Shown one piece after another: positions 1 to 4,926 of a stretch of 6,296 nucleotides of DNA. Every line of letters begins with the position of its first letter. Positions within the stretch are counted from its first letter, which is position 1. The notes under the pieces were generated by a model. That model saw only the letters and a program-made list of their open reading frames with translations, did no database searches and was not told where the DNA came from. This stretch comes from Gammaproteobacteria bacterium (GTDB lineage: Bacteria > Pseudomonadota > Gammaproteobacteria > SZUA-152). The DNA lies in NCBI GenBank assembly GCA_024762755.1, contig JANTGX010000129.1, positions 1 through 6,296 on the forward strand. Direction: 5' to 3'. The translations under genes were made by a program, and so were the position numbers.

Positions 1-1161
1 GCGCTTGTTGGGGCGCTGTTCGAGGCTGCGGTTGAGCTGCGAGAGGGCGATCACCGGCACATCCAGTTCCTTCGCCAGGGCCTTGAGGGAGCGCGAGATC
101 TCGGAGATCTCGTTGGTGCGGTTCTCGCTGCTGCCGTGCACCTGCATCAGCTGCAGGTAATCGATGACGATGAGGCCGAGGCCGTGTTCCCGCGACAGGC
201 GCCGGGCGCGGGCCCGCAACTCGTTGGGCGAGAGCGCGGGGGAGTCGTCGATGTACATGGGCGCCTCGGCGAGGATGCCCATGGCCGAGGTGAGCCGCGG
301 CCAGTCGTCACCGTCCAGCTTGCCGGTACGCACACGGTGCTGATCGATGCGCCCCAGGGACGACAACATGCGCATGGCCAGCGACTCACCCGGCATCTCC
401 ATGCTGAACACAGCGGTGGGAACGCCGCTCTTGATGGCCGCATGCTCGGCGATGTTCATGGAGAAACTGGTCTTGCCCATGGAGGGTCGGCCGGCAACGA
501 TGATGAGTTCACCGGGCTGAAGACCGGAGGTCATCTCGTCGAAGTCGTTCCAGCCGGTGGGCACGCCGGTGATGGGGTTGTCCTGGTGAAACAGGGTGTC
601 GATGCGATCGACGGCCTTGACCAGCAGCTCCTTGATGGAGGCGAAGCCCTGTTTGCCGCGGGCTCCCTGCTCGGCGATCTTGTAGACCTGCCGTTCGGCC
701 TCGTCCAGCAACTCCTCGGTCGTCCGCCCCTCGGTCTGGTAGGCGCTGTTGCTGATGTCGTTGCCCACCGCAATGAGCTGGCGCAGCACGGCGCGATCAC
801 GCACGATCTTGGCATAGGCGGTGATATTGGCCGCGCTGGGGGTGTCCTTGGCCAGGGTGCCGAGATAGGCCAGACCGCCCACATCACCCAGCAGGTCCTG
901 TTTGTCGAGCCACTCGGAGAGGGTGACCACGTCGAAGGGATCGCTCTTGGCGGCCAGGTCGGCGATGGCGCGAAAGATCAGCCGGTGCTCGCGGCGGTAG
1001 AAATCGTCCTCCAGCACCACATCGGCGATCTTGTCCCAGGCGCGGTTGTCCAGCATCAGGCCACCCAGCACGGACTGCTCGGCCTCGATGGAATGGGGCG
1101 CGACACGCAGGGATTCGGCGGCGGCTTCACGGTCTTCGGTGGGGTAGGCTAACTCTTGCAT
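1..1161 (-). CDS. dnaB: Replicative DNA helicase DnaB, 3' part cut off by window edge
   Basis: This is the hexameric replicative helicase, which uses ATP hydrolysis to unwind DNA at the fork and binds the DnaG primase. The minus strand is open from an ATG at 1161 to base 1, giving 387 codons of the roughly 460 usual for the family. The N-terminal helical domain (about residues 20-125) begins with the typical HSIEAEQSVLGGLMLD. The RecA-like C-terminal domain has the Walker A motif GRPSMGKT at residues 224-231 (Lys230) and the Walker B segment IVIDYLQ with Asp334. The last residues seen, LSQLNRSLEQRPNKR, match the DnaB motif near the DNA-binding loop. No intein interrupts Walker A, a common insertion site. 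The start has no strong Shine-Dalgarno sequence; only a distant AGGT is visible. The gene lies 62 bases beyond an intrinsic terminator that closes the ribosomal protein genes. It may therefore depend on readthrough or on a promoter not recognised here. Confidence 0.97.
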   Translation of the reverse strand, partial: MQELAYPTEDREAAAESLRVAPHSIEAEQSVLGGLMLDNRAWDKIADVVLEDDFYRREHRLIFRAIADLAAKSDPFDVVTLSEWLDKQDLLGDVGGLAYLGTLAKDTPSAANITAYAKIVRDRAVLRQLIAVGNDISNSAYQTEGRTTEELLDEAERQVYKIAEQGARGKQGFASIKELLVKAVDRIDTLFHQDNPITGVPTGWNDFDEMTSGLQPGELIIVAGRPSMGKTSFSMNIAEHAAIKSGVPTAVFSMEMPGESLAMRMLSSLGRIDQHRVRTGKLDGDDWPRLTSAMGILAEAPMYIDDSPALSPNELRARARRLSREHGLGLIVIDYLQLMQVHGSSENRTNEISEISRSLKALAKELDVPVIALSQLNRSLEQRPNKR

Positions 1162-1207
1162 CGTGAGGTCATGTTACCTGAATTGATGCCAGGACGGGGA
1201 GCCCATG

Positions 1208-1223
1208 GTCCTTCGCCGAGGAC
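1208..1223 (-). other. Small hairpin in the leader before dnaB
   Basis: The arms GTCCT (1208-1212) and AGGAC (1219-1223) form a perfect 5-bp stem around a 6-base loop. In minus-strand RNA it comes straight after the U-tract of the rplI terminator, so two hairpins sit back to back with seven U's between them. It could be part of the dnaB leader on readthrough transcripts. No function can be assigned, and a stem this short can arise by chance. Confidence 0.35.
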
Positions 1224-1256
1224 AAAAAAAGGCCGGCGATGTCACCATCGCCGGCC
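1224..1256 (-). terminator. Intrinsic terminator after rplI
   Basis: In minus-strand RNA an 11-bp perfect stem (plus-strand arms GGCCGGCGATG at 1231-1241 and CATCGCCGGCC at 1246-1256) closes a 4-base loop. It is followed directly by seven U's (plus-strand A's at 1224-1230). The hairpin starts 25 bases after the rplI stop codon. There is no T-run on the plus-strand side, so it works only for minus-strand transcription. It separates rpsF-rpsR-DUF2232-rplI from dnaB. Confidence 0.93.
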
Positions 1257-1281
1257 CCTGTCAGTCGATCCGAAAAATCGA

Positions 1282-1728
1282 TTATTCGGCCACGACCTCA
1301 ATGGTCACGGAACCCACTACACCACTGTGGAACTCGATATCGATCTCGAAACTGCCGGTGTGGCGCAGCGCGCCCTCGGGCAGGCGGACCTCGCTCTTGC
1401 TCACCGGGAAGCCGGCCTCGGTGATGGCCTGGGCGATATCCGTGGTACCCACGGAGCCAAACAGCTTGCCCTCTTCGCCCGCCTTCTGTGGGATGGTGAC
1501 CACCAACTCGCCCATGGCGCTCTTGCGCGCCTCGGCGGCGGCGAGCTTTTCCGCCGCGGCCTTTTCCAACTCGGCGCGACGCTGCTCGAACTTGGCTACG
1601 TTTTCCGGCGTTGCCGGCGCAGCCTTGCCCTGGGGAATGAGATAGTTGCGGGCAAAACCGGCCTTGACGTTGACCTGGTCACCCAGACCACCCAGATTAC
1701 TGACGTTTTCCAACAGAATGACGTTCAT
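1282..1728 (-). CDS. rplI: 50S ribosomal protein L9
   Basis: L9 binds 23S rRNA near the base of the L1 stalk and helps maintain reading frame. The 148-residue product matches the usual length of about 149. It begins MNVILLENVSNLGGLGDQV and continues with the family signature VKAGFARNYLIPQGKA (residues 21-36) in the rRNA-binding N domain. A long Ala/Glu/Lys-rich connecting helix follows (about 41-75). The C domain contains GKLFGSVGTTDIA and KSEVRLPEGALR. The ATG at 1726-1728 is preceded by GAGG nine bases upstream, which supports this start. The stop is TAA. The gene is 48 bases downstream of the DUF2232 gene and is the last gene before the strong terminator. Nothing is truncated or altered. 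Confidence 0.98.
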   Translation of the reverse strand: MNVILLENVSNLGGLGDQVNVKAGFARNYLIPQGKAAPATPENVAKFEQRRAELEKAAAEKLAAAEARKSAMGELVVTIPQKAGEEGKLFGSVGTTDIAQAITEAGFPVSKSEVRLPEGALRHTGSFEIDIEFHSGVVGSVTIEVVAE

Positions 1729-1776
1729 CGTTGCTAACCTCGAAGTCTTGTAAATTCATTCAACGGCCGCGGCCGC

Positions 1777-2709
1777 CTACCCTGACCCGTCGCCCTGAAC
1801 AGCCAGGCGGCGGCGAAAATCGACCCATGTATCCACCCATCCTGCCGCCGCCACGACCAGCATCAACTGCGGCAGGAAGACAAAAACCACTATGTACAAC
1901 CCGACCAGCCAGCCCTTGTTCAGACCCCGTCTGGCGACCACGGCGTGGGCGATGGCCAGCCCCTGTAACAGGTAGAGGCCGGACAGTACCAGCAGCGAAT
2001 CCAGGGCCAGGCTCGAGGCCGTGCCCATCGGCAACACCGCCATGGCCAACAAGAGCAGGGTCAGCAGGCCCATGCCACGGCCAAAACGCAGGCCGTGGAA
2101 CTCGTCACGGAAGCCCCCGGGGTTGAACAAGGCCGCCTGCCAGCCGCGGGCCAGAAACAGGCAGGCCATCAAATTCAACACCATGCCGGCGGCCATCAGT
2201 CCGGTCATGATCTGCGCCGCCCTGGCGATGCCTTCGCTGAGTAACGCCCGCTGCGGATCGTCGGCAGCCTGCAGCACCGGGGCGAAGACCTGTTGCAAGA
2301 TGGCCTGCCACCACTGGCTGACGGCATTGGCGTCGCCCAGGGCGAGATAGACCGCGAGCACCCCCAACAGACCCAATGCGCCGCCGGTCGCCAGGCTCAA
2401 GGCCAGTGATCGGGTGCTGCGCAAGACCCAGGCCAACAACCAGTTTGGCAGCCAGAGGGCCGTCAACAACATCAGCGCCGGTGCCGGATTGCCCAGGGTG
2501 AAATAGGACAACAAGCCGACCAACAGGGTCGAGATCGCCATCACCACGCCACCCGGCTGGGCCCCCAACCTCAGCGTCACCAGGGCCACCGCCGCGCCGC
2601 TGAGGATGCTGAAGGGCGGCAGCATCAAGGCCAACACGGCGAAGAGCACCGTCACCAGGACGGCCTGGCTCTGTCCACGCAGGATGAATGCGGCGAGGGT
2701 CTTCAGCAT
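1777..2709 (-). CDS. DUF2232-type polytopic membrane protein in the rpsR-rplI interval
   Basis: This is an uncharacterised integral membrane protein of 310 residues. Its hydrophobic profile suggests about eight or nine transmembrane segments: roughly residues 16-30, 33-48, 54-71, 77-96, 102-124, 165-187, 215-235, 240-262 and 270-293. A more polar loop lies at about 125-160, and the C-terminus ends with a charged FRRRL stretch. No enzyme motif is apparent. Family assignment rests mainly on position, since a DUF2232 membrane protein occupies this slot in Pseudomonas and relatives, and on the matching size and topology. The ATG at 2709 is preferred over an in-frame ATG at 2763, because GAGGGG lies about eight bases upstream of it. 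The longer form would also begin inside an intercistronic hairpin and add 18 residues unlike a membrane protein N-terminus. The stop is TAG. Co-transcription with ribosomal protein genes suggests growth-linked expression, but the function is unknown. Confidence 0.85.
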   Translation of the reverse strand: MLKTLAAFILRGQSQAVLVTVLFAVLALMLPPFSILSGAAVALVTLRLGAQPGGVVMAISTLLVGLLSYFTLGNPAPALMLLTALWLPNWLLAWVLRSTRSLALSLATGGALGLLGVLAVYLALGDANAVSQWWQAILQQVFAPVLQAADDPQRALLSEGIARAAQIMTGLMAAGMVLNLMACLFLARGWQAALFNPGGFRDEFHGLRFGRGMGLLTLLLLAMAVLPMGTASSLALDSLLVLSGLYLLQGLAIAHAVVARRGLNKGWLVGLYIVVFVFLPQLMLVVAAAGWVDTWVDFRRRLAVQGDGSG

Positions 2710-2743
2710 CTCAGGCCCCTCGCCACCGGCGTGGACCGACTGT

Positions 2744-2766
2744 GCCGTGCGGTACGGCCGCACGGC
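2744..2766 (-). other. Intercistronic hairpin between rpsR and the DUF2232 gene
   Basis: A perfect 9-bp GC-rich stem (arms GCCGTGCGG at 2744-2752 and CCGCACGGC at 2758-2766) with a 5-base loop lies seven bases after the rpsR stop codon. No U-tract follows on the minus strand, so it is not a standard intrinsic terminator. Hairpins in this position often act as processing or 3'-end stabilising elements, which could set different mRNA levels for rpsR and the membrane protein. That role is inference. Confidence 0.7.
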
Positions 2767-2772
2767 CGTCGC

Positions 2773-3000
2773 TCATTTGTGCGAATCGGTGTACGGCAGC
2801 AGGGCCAGCGCACGAGCGCGCTTGATGGCGGTGGCCAGCTGACGCTGGTACTTGGCCTTGGTGCCGGTAATCCGGCTGGGCACGATCTTGCCCGACTCGG
2901 AGATGTAGGCCTTCAGGGTGTTGAGATCCTTGTAATCGATCTGCTCCACGCTCTCGGCGGTGAAACGGCAATATTTTCTACGGCGATAAAAACGCGACAT
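2773..3000 (-). CDS. rpsR: 30S ribosomal protein S18
   Basis: S18 binds the central domain of 16S rRNA on the platform of the small subunit as a heterodimer with S6. The 75-residue product has the length usual in gammaproteobacteria and is near-identical in pattern to known S18. It begins MSRFYRRRKYCRFTAE, has the core IDYKDLNTLKAYI and SGKIVPSRITGTKAKYQRQL, and ends ALLPYTDSHK. It has a single cysteine (Cys11), so it is not a four-cysteine zinc-binding form. The ATG at 3000 is preceded by AGAGGA seven bases upstream. It starts 23 bases after the rpsF stop, with no priB gene between them. The stop is TGA. Confidence 0.98.
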   Translation of the reverse strand: MSRFYRRRKYCRFTAESVEQIDYKDLNTLKAYISESGKIVPSRITGTKAKYQRQLATAIKRARALALLPYTDSHK

Positions 3001-3023
3001 GACTTTCCTCTCAACGGTATCGG

Positions 3024-3443
3024 TTAGGCTTCGGTGCTCTCACCCGCAGGCGCTTCGGTGGTCTCGGCCGCAGGGGCGGCGGGCCGCTCGGCCGGTGCAG
3101 GCTTGCGCTCACGCGTCTCTTCCTCTTTGGACTTGGCCAGAGGGGAAGGCTCGGTGACGGCCTTTTTGGTGCGCATCACCATGTTGCGCAACACGGCATC
3201 GTTGAATCGGAAGGCGGTCTCGATCTCTTCCAGGGCCTTCTCGCCGCACTCGATGTTCATGAGCACGTAATGGGCCTTGTGGATCTTGTTGATGGGATAG
3301 GCCAGTTGACGACGGCCCCAATCTTCCAGGCGGTGGACCGTGCCACCGTCTTCTTCGACCATCGCACGATAGCGATCGATCATGGCTGGAACTTGGTCAC
3401 TCTGGTCAGGATGGACCAGAAACACGATTTCGTAGTGTCTCAC
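3024..3443 (-). CDS. rpsF: 30S ribosomal protein S6, GTG start
   Basis: S6 pairs with S18 on the 16S rRNA platform. The 139-residue product begins RHYEIVFLVHPDQ after the initiator. The ferredoxin-like core spans about residues 1-94 and includes EDWGRRQLAYPINKIHKAHY and FRFNDAVLRNMVMRT. The tail of about 45 residues is low-complexity and rich in Ala, Pro and Glu, with an EEETRER stretch, and ends in TEA. Such acidic tails are where RimK adds glutamates in E. coli S6; whether that happens here is unknown. Two in-frame GTG codons lie two codons apart (3449 and 3443). The Shine-Dalgarno AAAGGAG ends five bases before 3443 and overlaps the other, so 3443 is chosen. The frame stays open upstream to an ATG at 3584, but that extension crosses the promoter and leader and is not coding. 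The stop is TAA. Confidence 0.97.
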   Translation of the reverse strand: MRHYEIVFLVHPDQSDQVPAMIDRYRAMVEEDGGTVHRLEDWGRRQLAYPINKIHKAHYVLMNIECGEKALEEIETAFRFNDAVLRNMVMRTKKAVTEPSPLAKSKEEETRERKPAPAERPAAPAAETTEAPAGESTEA

Positions 3444-3448
3444 GAGCA

Positions 3449-3455
3449 CTCCTTT
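3449..3455 (-). promoter_or_regulatory. Ribosome binding site deciding the rpsF GTG start
   Basis: AAAGGAG on the minus strand ends five bases before the GTG at 3443. The other in-frame GTG, at 3447-3449, overlaps the final G of this site and cannot use it. The spacing therefore selects the downstream GTG. Confidence 0.85.
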
Positions 3456-3462
3456 CGGCTGG

Positions 3463-3503
3463 TTGCAGCCTCCCGCACATACGTCTGTATGCCGGTGAGG
3501 CAA
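3463..3503 (-). promoter_or_regulatory. Probable S6:S18-binding autoregulatory leader of rpsF
   Basis: The rpsF 5' leader can fold into a bulged stem-loop. The outer pairing is TTGCCTC with GAGGC-TG-CAA. Inside it sits an A followed by CCG (plus strand 3493-3495), and then an apical stem GCATAC/GTATGT with loop AGAC. From memory of the family, rpsF leaders in many bacteria carry a stem-loop with a conserved CCG, through which the S6:S18 dimer represses its own mRNA by mimicking the 16S rRNA site. Position, size and the CCG fit. The CCG could alternatively pair with CGG across the stem, so the exact bulge is uncertain. No covariance search was possible. Confidence 0.55.
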
Positions 3504-3531
3504 GGAAGTGGATACAAATTTTGAGCCGCGG

Positions 3532-3560
3532 ATTCTACGGAAAGCCATCACCCATTGCAA
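3532..3560 (-). promoter_or_regulatory. Sigma70-type promoter of the rpsF operon
   Basis: On the minus strand TTGCAA (-35, plus strand 3555-3560) is separated by exactly 17 bases from TAGAAT (-10, plus strand 3532-3537). The -35 matches the consensus at four of six positions and the -10 at five of six. A start near 3525 would give a leader of about 80 bases, long enough for the structured element before rpsF. The promoter lies in the 147-base gap between the RAYT-type gene and rpsF. Confidence 0.8.
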
Positions 3561-3590
3561 CGCCCGACCATCCGCCGACGCCACCCGACA

Positions 3591-4544
3591 CTAGAACAAC
3601 TGCCGCCGCAGCAACTCCAGCTCTTGAGACAATTCGGGGGCCTCCCGCAGTTTCGCCTTGAGACGATAGACGGCGAGGGACACGGCGGCGAGGGAGTGTA
3701 CGCCAAAGGCGTGCGCCACCTGCTCCAGGGTATATCCCCCGGGACGATGACACAGGGCCATGGCGACGGCGCGGGGCAGATTTCGCTTGCCCCGCTGGCC
3801 GTGGTACAGACATTCGACCTCAACGGCGAAGAAGCGGGCAGTGGCCTCGGCGATGGCCGCCATATCGGGCCGCGCATCGTCAGTGCAGTCTGGGTCCTGG
3901 TCAATGCCATCGCAGTGCAACAGCTCTCCGATGCGCTCACGGAAGGCCTGGGAGCCGAGAATATGGCACACCCGGCCATCGGCATAGAAGCGCCGCAGTT
4001 CATCGTCCACTCCCTCGGTGCAGAAGGCCTGGTAGCGTCTTCGGCGGTCGTTGCCGAACAGGCTGAGGGTGGGCTCCATTTGTAACCAGGCGGGCGGTGA
4101 AACGGTGCCGATGTAGGCCGGGTAACTGGACAGCGTGGAGGCCTCTGCATCGTCCAGCTGGGCGGCCTCCATCGGCCGCCAATGAATGTATCGGGTCAAC
4201 CGGCTCAGATAAGTGGCGTGATCCACCACCACCGACTTGAAACGCCCGCGAAACAACGGCCCGTCTGTCTCCTGTAGACGATTGTAGGCCTGGGTGTAGA
4301 CACCGTTGAGGTGTCGCATGGCCCGACTGAGGTTGGCCTTGGGTGTGTGCACCAACAACTCGTAGCCGTCTTCGAGCAGGCAATAGGCATGCACATCGAT
4401 GGAGAAGTTGTGCTGGATCTCACCGAGCAGATCGAAAAACAACCGCTGGTGCATAGCCGAGGGAAAGACCGGGCGATGAGCCGGACTCCAGTGCATCACA
4501 TGATGCCAGGCTCCGGGAAAATCGAGACGAAGCGGACGCGACAT
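3591..4544 (-). CDS. RAYT/IS200-like (Y1_Tnp) protein lacking the HUH histidines, with C-terminal helix-turn-helix
   Basis: REP-associated tyrosine transposases normally nick single-stranded DNA using an HUH metal site and one tyrosine. This 317-residue protein has the family landmarks: MSRPLRLDFPGAWHHV at the start, VHAYCLL (51-57), NLSRAMRHLNGVYTQAYNR (71-89), PLFRGRFKSVVVD (96-108) and YLSRLTRYIH (112-121), which holds the likely catalytic Tyr119. The usual N-H-x-H segment before LLV-TP reads D-G-Y-E (59-62), so both metal-ligand histidines are missing, and the usual LNP after the tyrosine is WRP. Residues about 253-298 (TLEQVAHAFGVHSLAAVSLAVYRLK) resemble the helix-turn-helix of DnaA domain IV. 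The ATG at 4544 is chosen because GGAAGG lies seven bases upstream and the family start MSRPLR follows; an upstream in-frame ATG at 4595 has no comparable site. The frame is intact, suggesting retained function, perhaps DNA binding. No terminator was seen before the rpsF promoter. Confidence 0.88.
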   Translation of the reverse strand: MSRPLRLDFPGAWHHVMHWSPAHRPVFPSAMHQRLFFDLLGEIQHNFSIDVHAYCLLEDGYELLVHTPKANLSRAMRHLNGVYTQAYNRLQETDGPLFRGRFKSVVVDHATYLSRLTRYIHWRPMEAAQLDDAEASTLSSYPAYIGTVSPPAWLQMEPTLSLFGNDRRRRYQAFCTEGVDDELRRFYADGRVCHILGSQAFRERIGELLHCDGIDQDPDCTDDARPDMAAIAEATARFFAVEVECLYHGQRGKRNLPRAVAMALCHRPGGYTLEQVAHAFGVHSLAAVSLAVYRLKAKLREAPELSQELELLRRQLF

Positions 4545-4588
4545 ATCAAAACCTTCCATTGTGGTTCGACGAATATGTGGCACTTCTT

Positions 4589-4640
4589 GAGGCATTCTTT
4601 AAATAGCTCAGCGGGTTGGACTCCATGCCTCGAGCTATTT
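4589..4640 (-). repeat. Two crossed inverted repeats upstream of the RAYT-type gene (pseudoknot order)
   Basis: The first pair is GAGGCAT (4589-4595) with ATGCCTC (4625-4631). The second is AAATAGCTC (4601-4609) with GAGCTATTT (4632-4640). The pairs interleave, and the two right-hand arms touch at 4631/4632. In RNA they could form an H-type pseudoknot or two mutually exclusive hairpins. In DNA they could be a recognition site. They lie 45 bases upstream of the RAYT-type start codon. Confidence 0.65.
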
Positions 4641-4662
4641 CCAGCTAGACGAGCGATAGACC

Positions 4663-4690
4663 TACTTGTTTCAAGTAAAGGCCTGACCCC
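4663..4690 (-). repeat. TACTTG/CAAGTA palindrome followed by GGGGTCAGGCCTT motif
   Basis: On the minus strand the stretch reads GGGGTCAGGCCTTTACTTG and continues into AAACAAGTA. Its palindrome has 6-bp arms around three bases (4663-4677). The neighbouring AAGG...CCTT (4678-4692) can form a short hairpin around GGTCAGG. From memory, GGGGTCAG-type sequences recur beside RAYT-like genes in gammaproteobacteria, so this may be an end or target sequence of that element. Only one copy is present in the window, and nothing matching lies at the gene's 3' end. Confidence 0.45.
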
Positions 4691-4745
4691 TTGTATGCAT
4701 CGTCTGCCCGACTAGGGTAGCTGTGTGATTCCGCCGGCATGCGGC

Positions 4746-4794
4746 CGGCCGGTCTCATGACAACGTGGGTAGAGACGACCGCCGTGTCTTTTTT
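4746..4794 (+). terminator. Terminator-like hairpin with T6 in the cytochrome gene's upstream region
   Basis: CGGTCTC (4750-4756) pairs with GAGAC-CCG (4772-4781, with a two-base GA bulge). It is extended by CGG/CCG (4746-4748 with 4782-4784, one C bulged). The loop is 15 bases, and six T's follow at 4789-4794. No plus-strand gene lies upstream in the window. If transcribed, it would act as an attenuator ahead of the cytochrome gene or end a short untranslated RNA. The bulges and large loop make this a weak call. Confidence 0.3.
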
Positions 4795-4844
4795 GTTCCA
4801 TGCCCGGAAATACGTCCAGCGGGTCTTTCAGCGGAAACGAAGGT

Positions 4845-4857
4845 CGTTGAATCAACG
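4845..4857. promoter_or_regulatory. 13-base perfect dyad, possible operator
   Basis: CGTTGA-A-TCAACG is a perfect inverted repeat with a single central base, lying about 70 bases upstream of the cytochrome gene start. Its size and position suit a dimeric regulator. No specific regulator family can be named from the sequence, and one such palindrome could be chance. Confidence 0.35.
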
Positions 4858-4912
4858 TCGTCGAACAAGCGCAGTGAAATAACAACGAGTCGTAAGCAAC
4901 CACAATCTCTTT

Positions 4913-4919
4913 AAGGAGG
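4913..4919 (+). promoter_or_regulatory. Strong Shine-Dalgarno site for the tetrahaem-PKD gene
   Basis: AAGGAGG is a full-length match to the anti-Shine-Dalgarno core. It lies seven bases before the ATG at 4927 and fixes that start, rather than the in-frame ATG six codons later or out-of-frame alternatives nearby. Confidence 0.88.
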
Positions 4920-4926
4920 ATGGACA

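Larger units (their letters stand above)
4545..4926. other. Divergent intergenic region between the RAYT-type gene and the cytochrome gene
   Basis: These 382 bases hold no convincing gene. They carry crossed inverted repeats (4589-4640), a direct repeat TAGAC at 4646-4650 and 4657-4661 (one helical turn apart), a TACTTG/CAAGTA palindrome next to a GGGGTCAG-type motif (4663-4690), a GC-rich hairpin with a T-run (4746-4794) and a 13-base dyad (4845-4857). Both flanking genes must be transcribed from here or from further upstream. No -35/-10 pair with good matches and spacing was found for either strand. The part next to the RAYT gene appears less GC-rich than the flanking genes by eye. Confidence 0.7.

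Noticed and set aside
136..1152. Long plus-strand open frame (338 codons) opposite dnaB
   Set aside because: It is antisense to a clearly conserved DnaB sequence, has a Gly/His/Val-biased composition typical of a GC-rich shadow frame, and shows no family pattern.
1156..1737. Plus-strand open frame spanning the rplI complement and the terminator
   Set aside because: It is antisense to L9 and runs through the intrinsic terminator hairpin, so it is a shadow frame.
1764..1776. CGGCCGCGGCCG palindrome between the DUF2232 gene and rplI
   Set aside because: It is a short pure-GC palindrome in GC-rich DNA with no U-tract. It could fold, but it is not distinguishable from chance.
2710..2763. N-terminal extension of the DUF2232 protein from an ATG at 2763
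   Set aside because: The start lies inside the intercistronic hairpin and lacks the GAGGGG ribosome binding site that serves the ATG at 2709.
3444..3584. N-terminal extension of S6 from an ATG at 3584
   Set aside because: The extension crosses the promoter, leader RNA and ribosome binding site. Known S6 proteins begin at the RHYEIV segment.
4578..4593. Sigma54-like TGGCAC...GC sequence
   Set aside because: The spacing between the GG and GC elements is one base too long. It lies about 340 bases from the plus-strand gene and points away from the RAYT-type gene.
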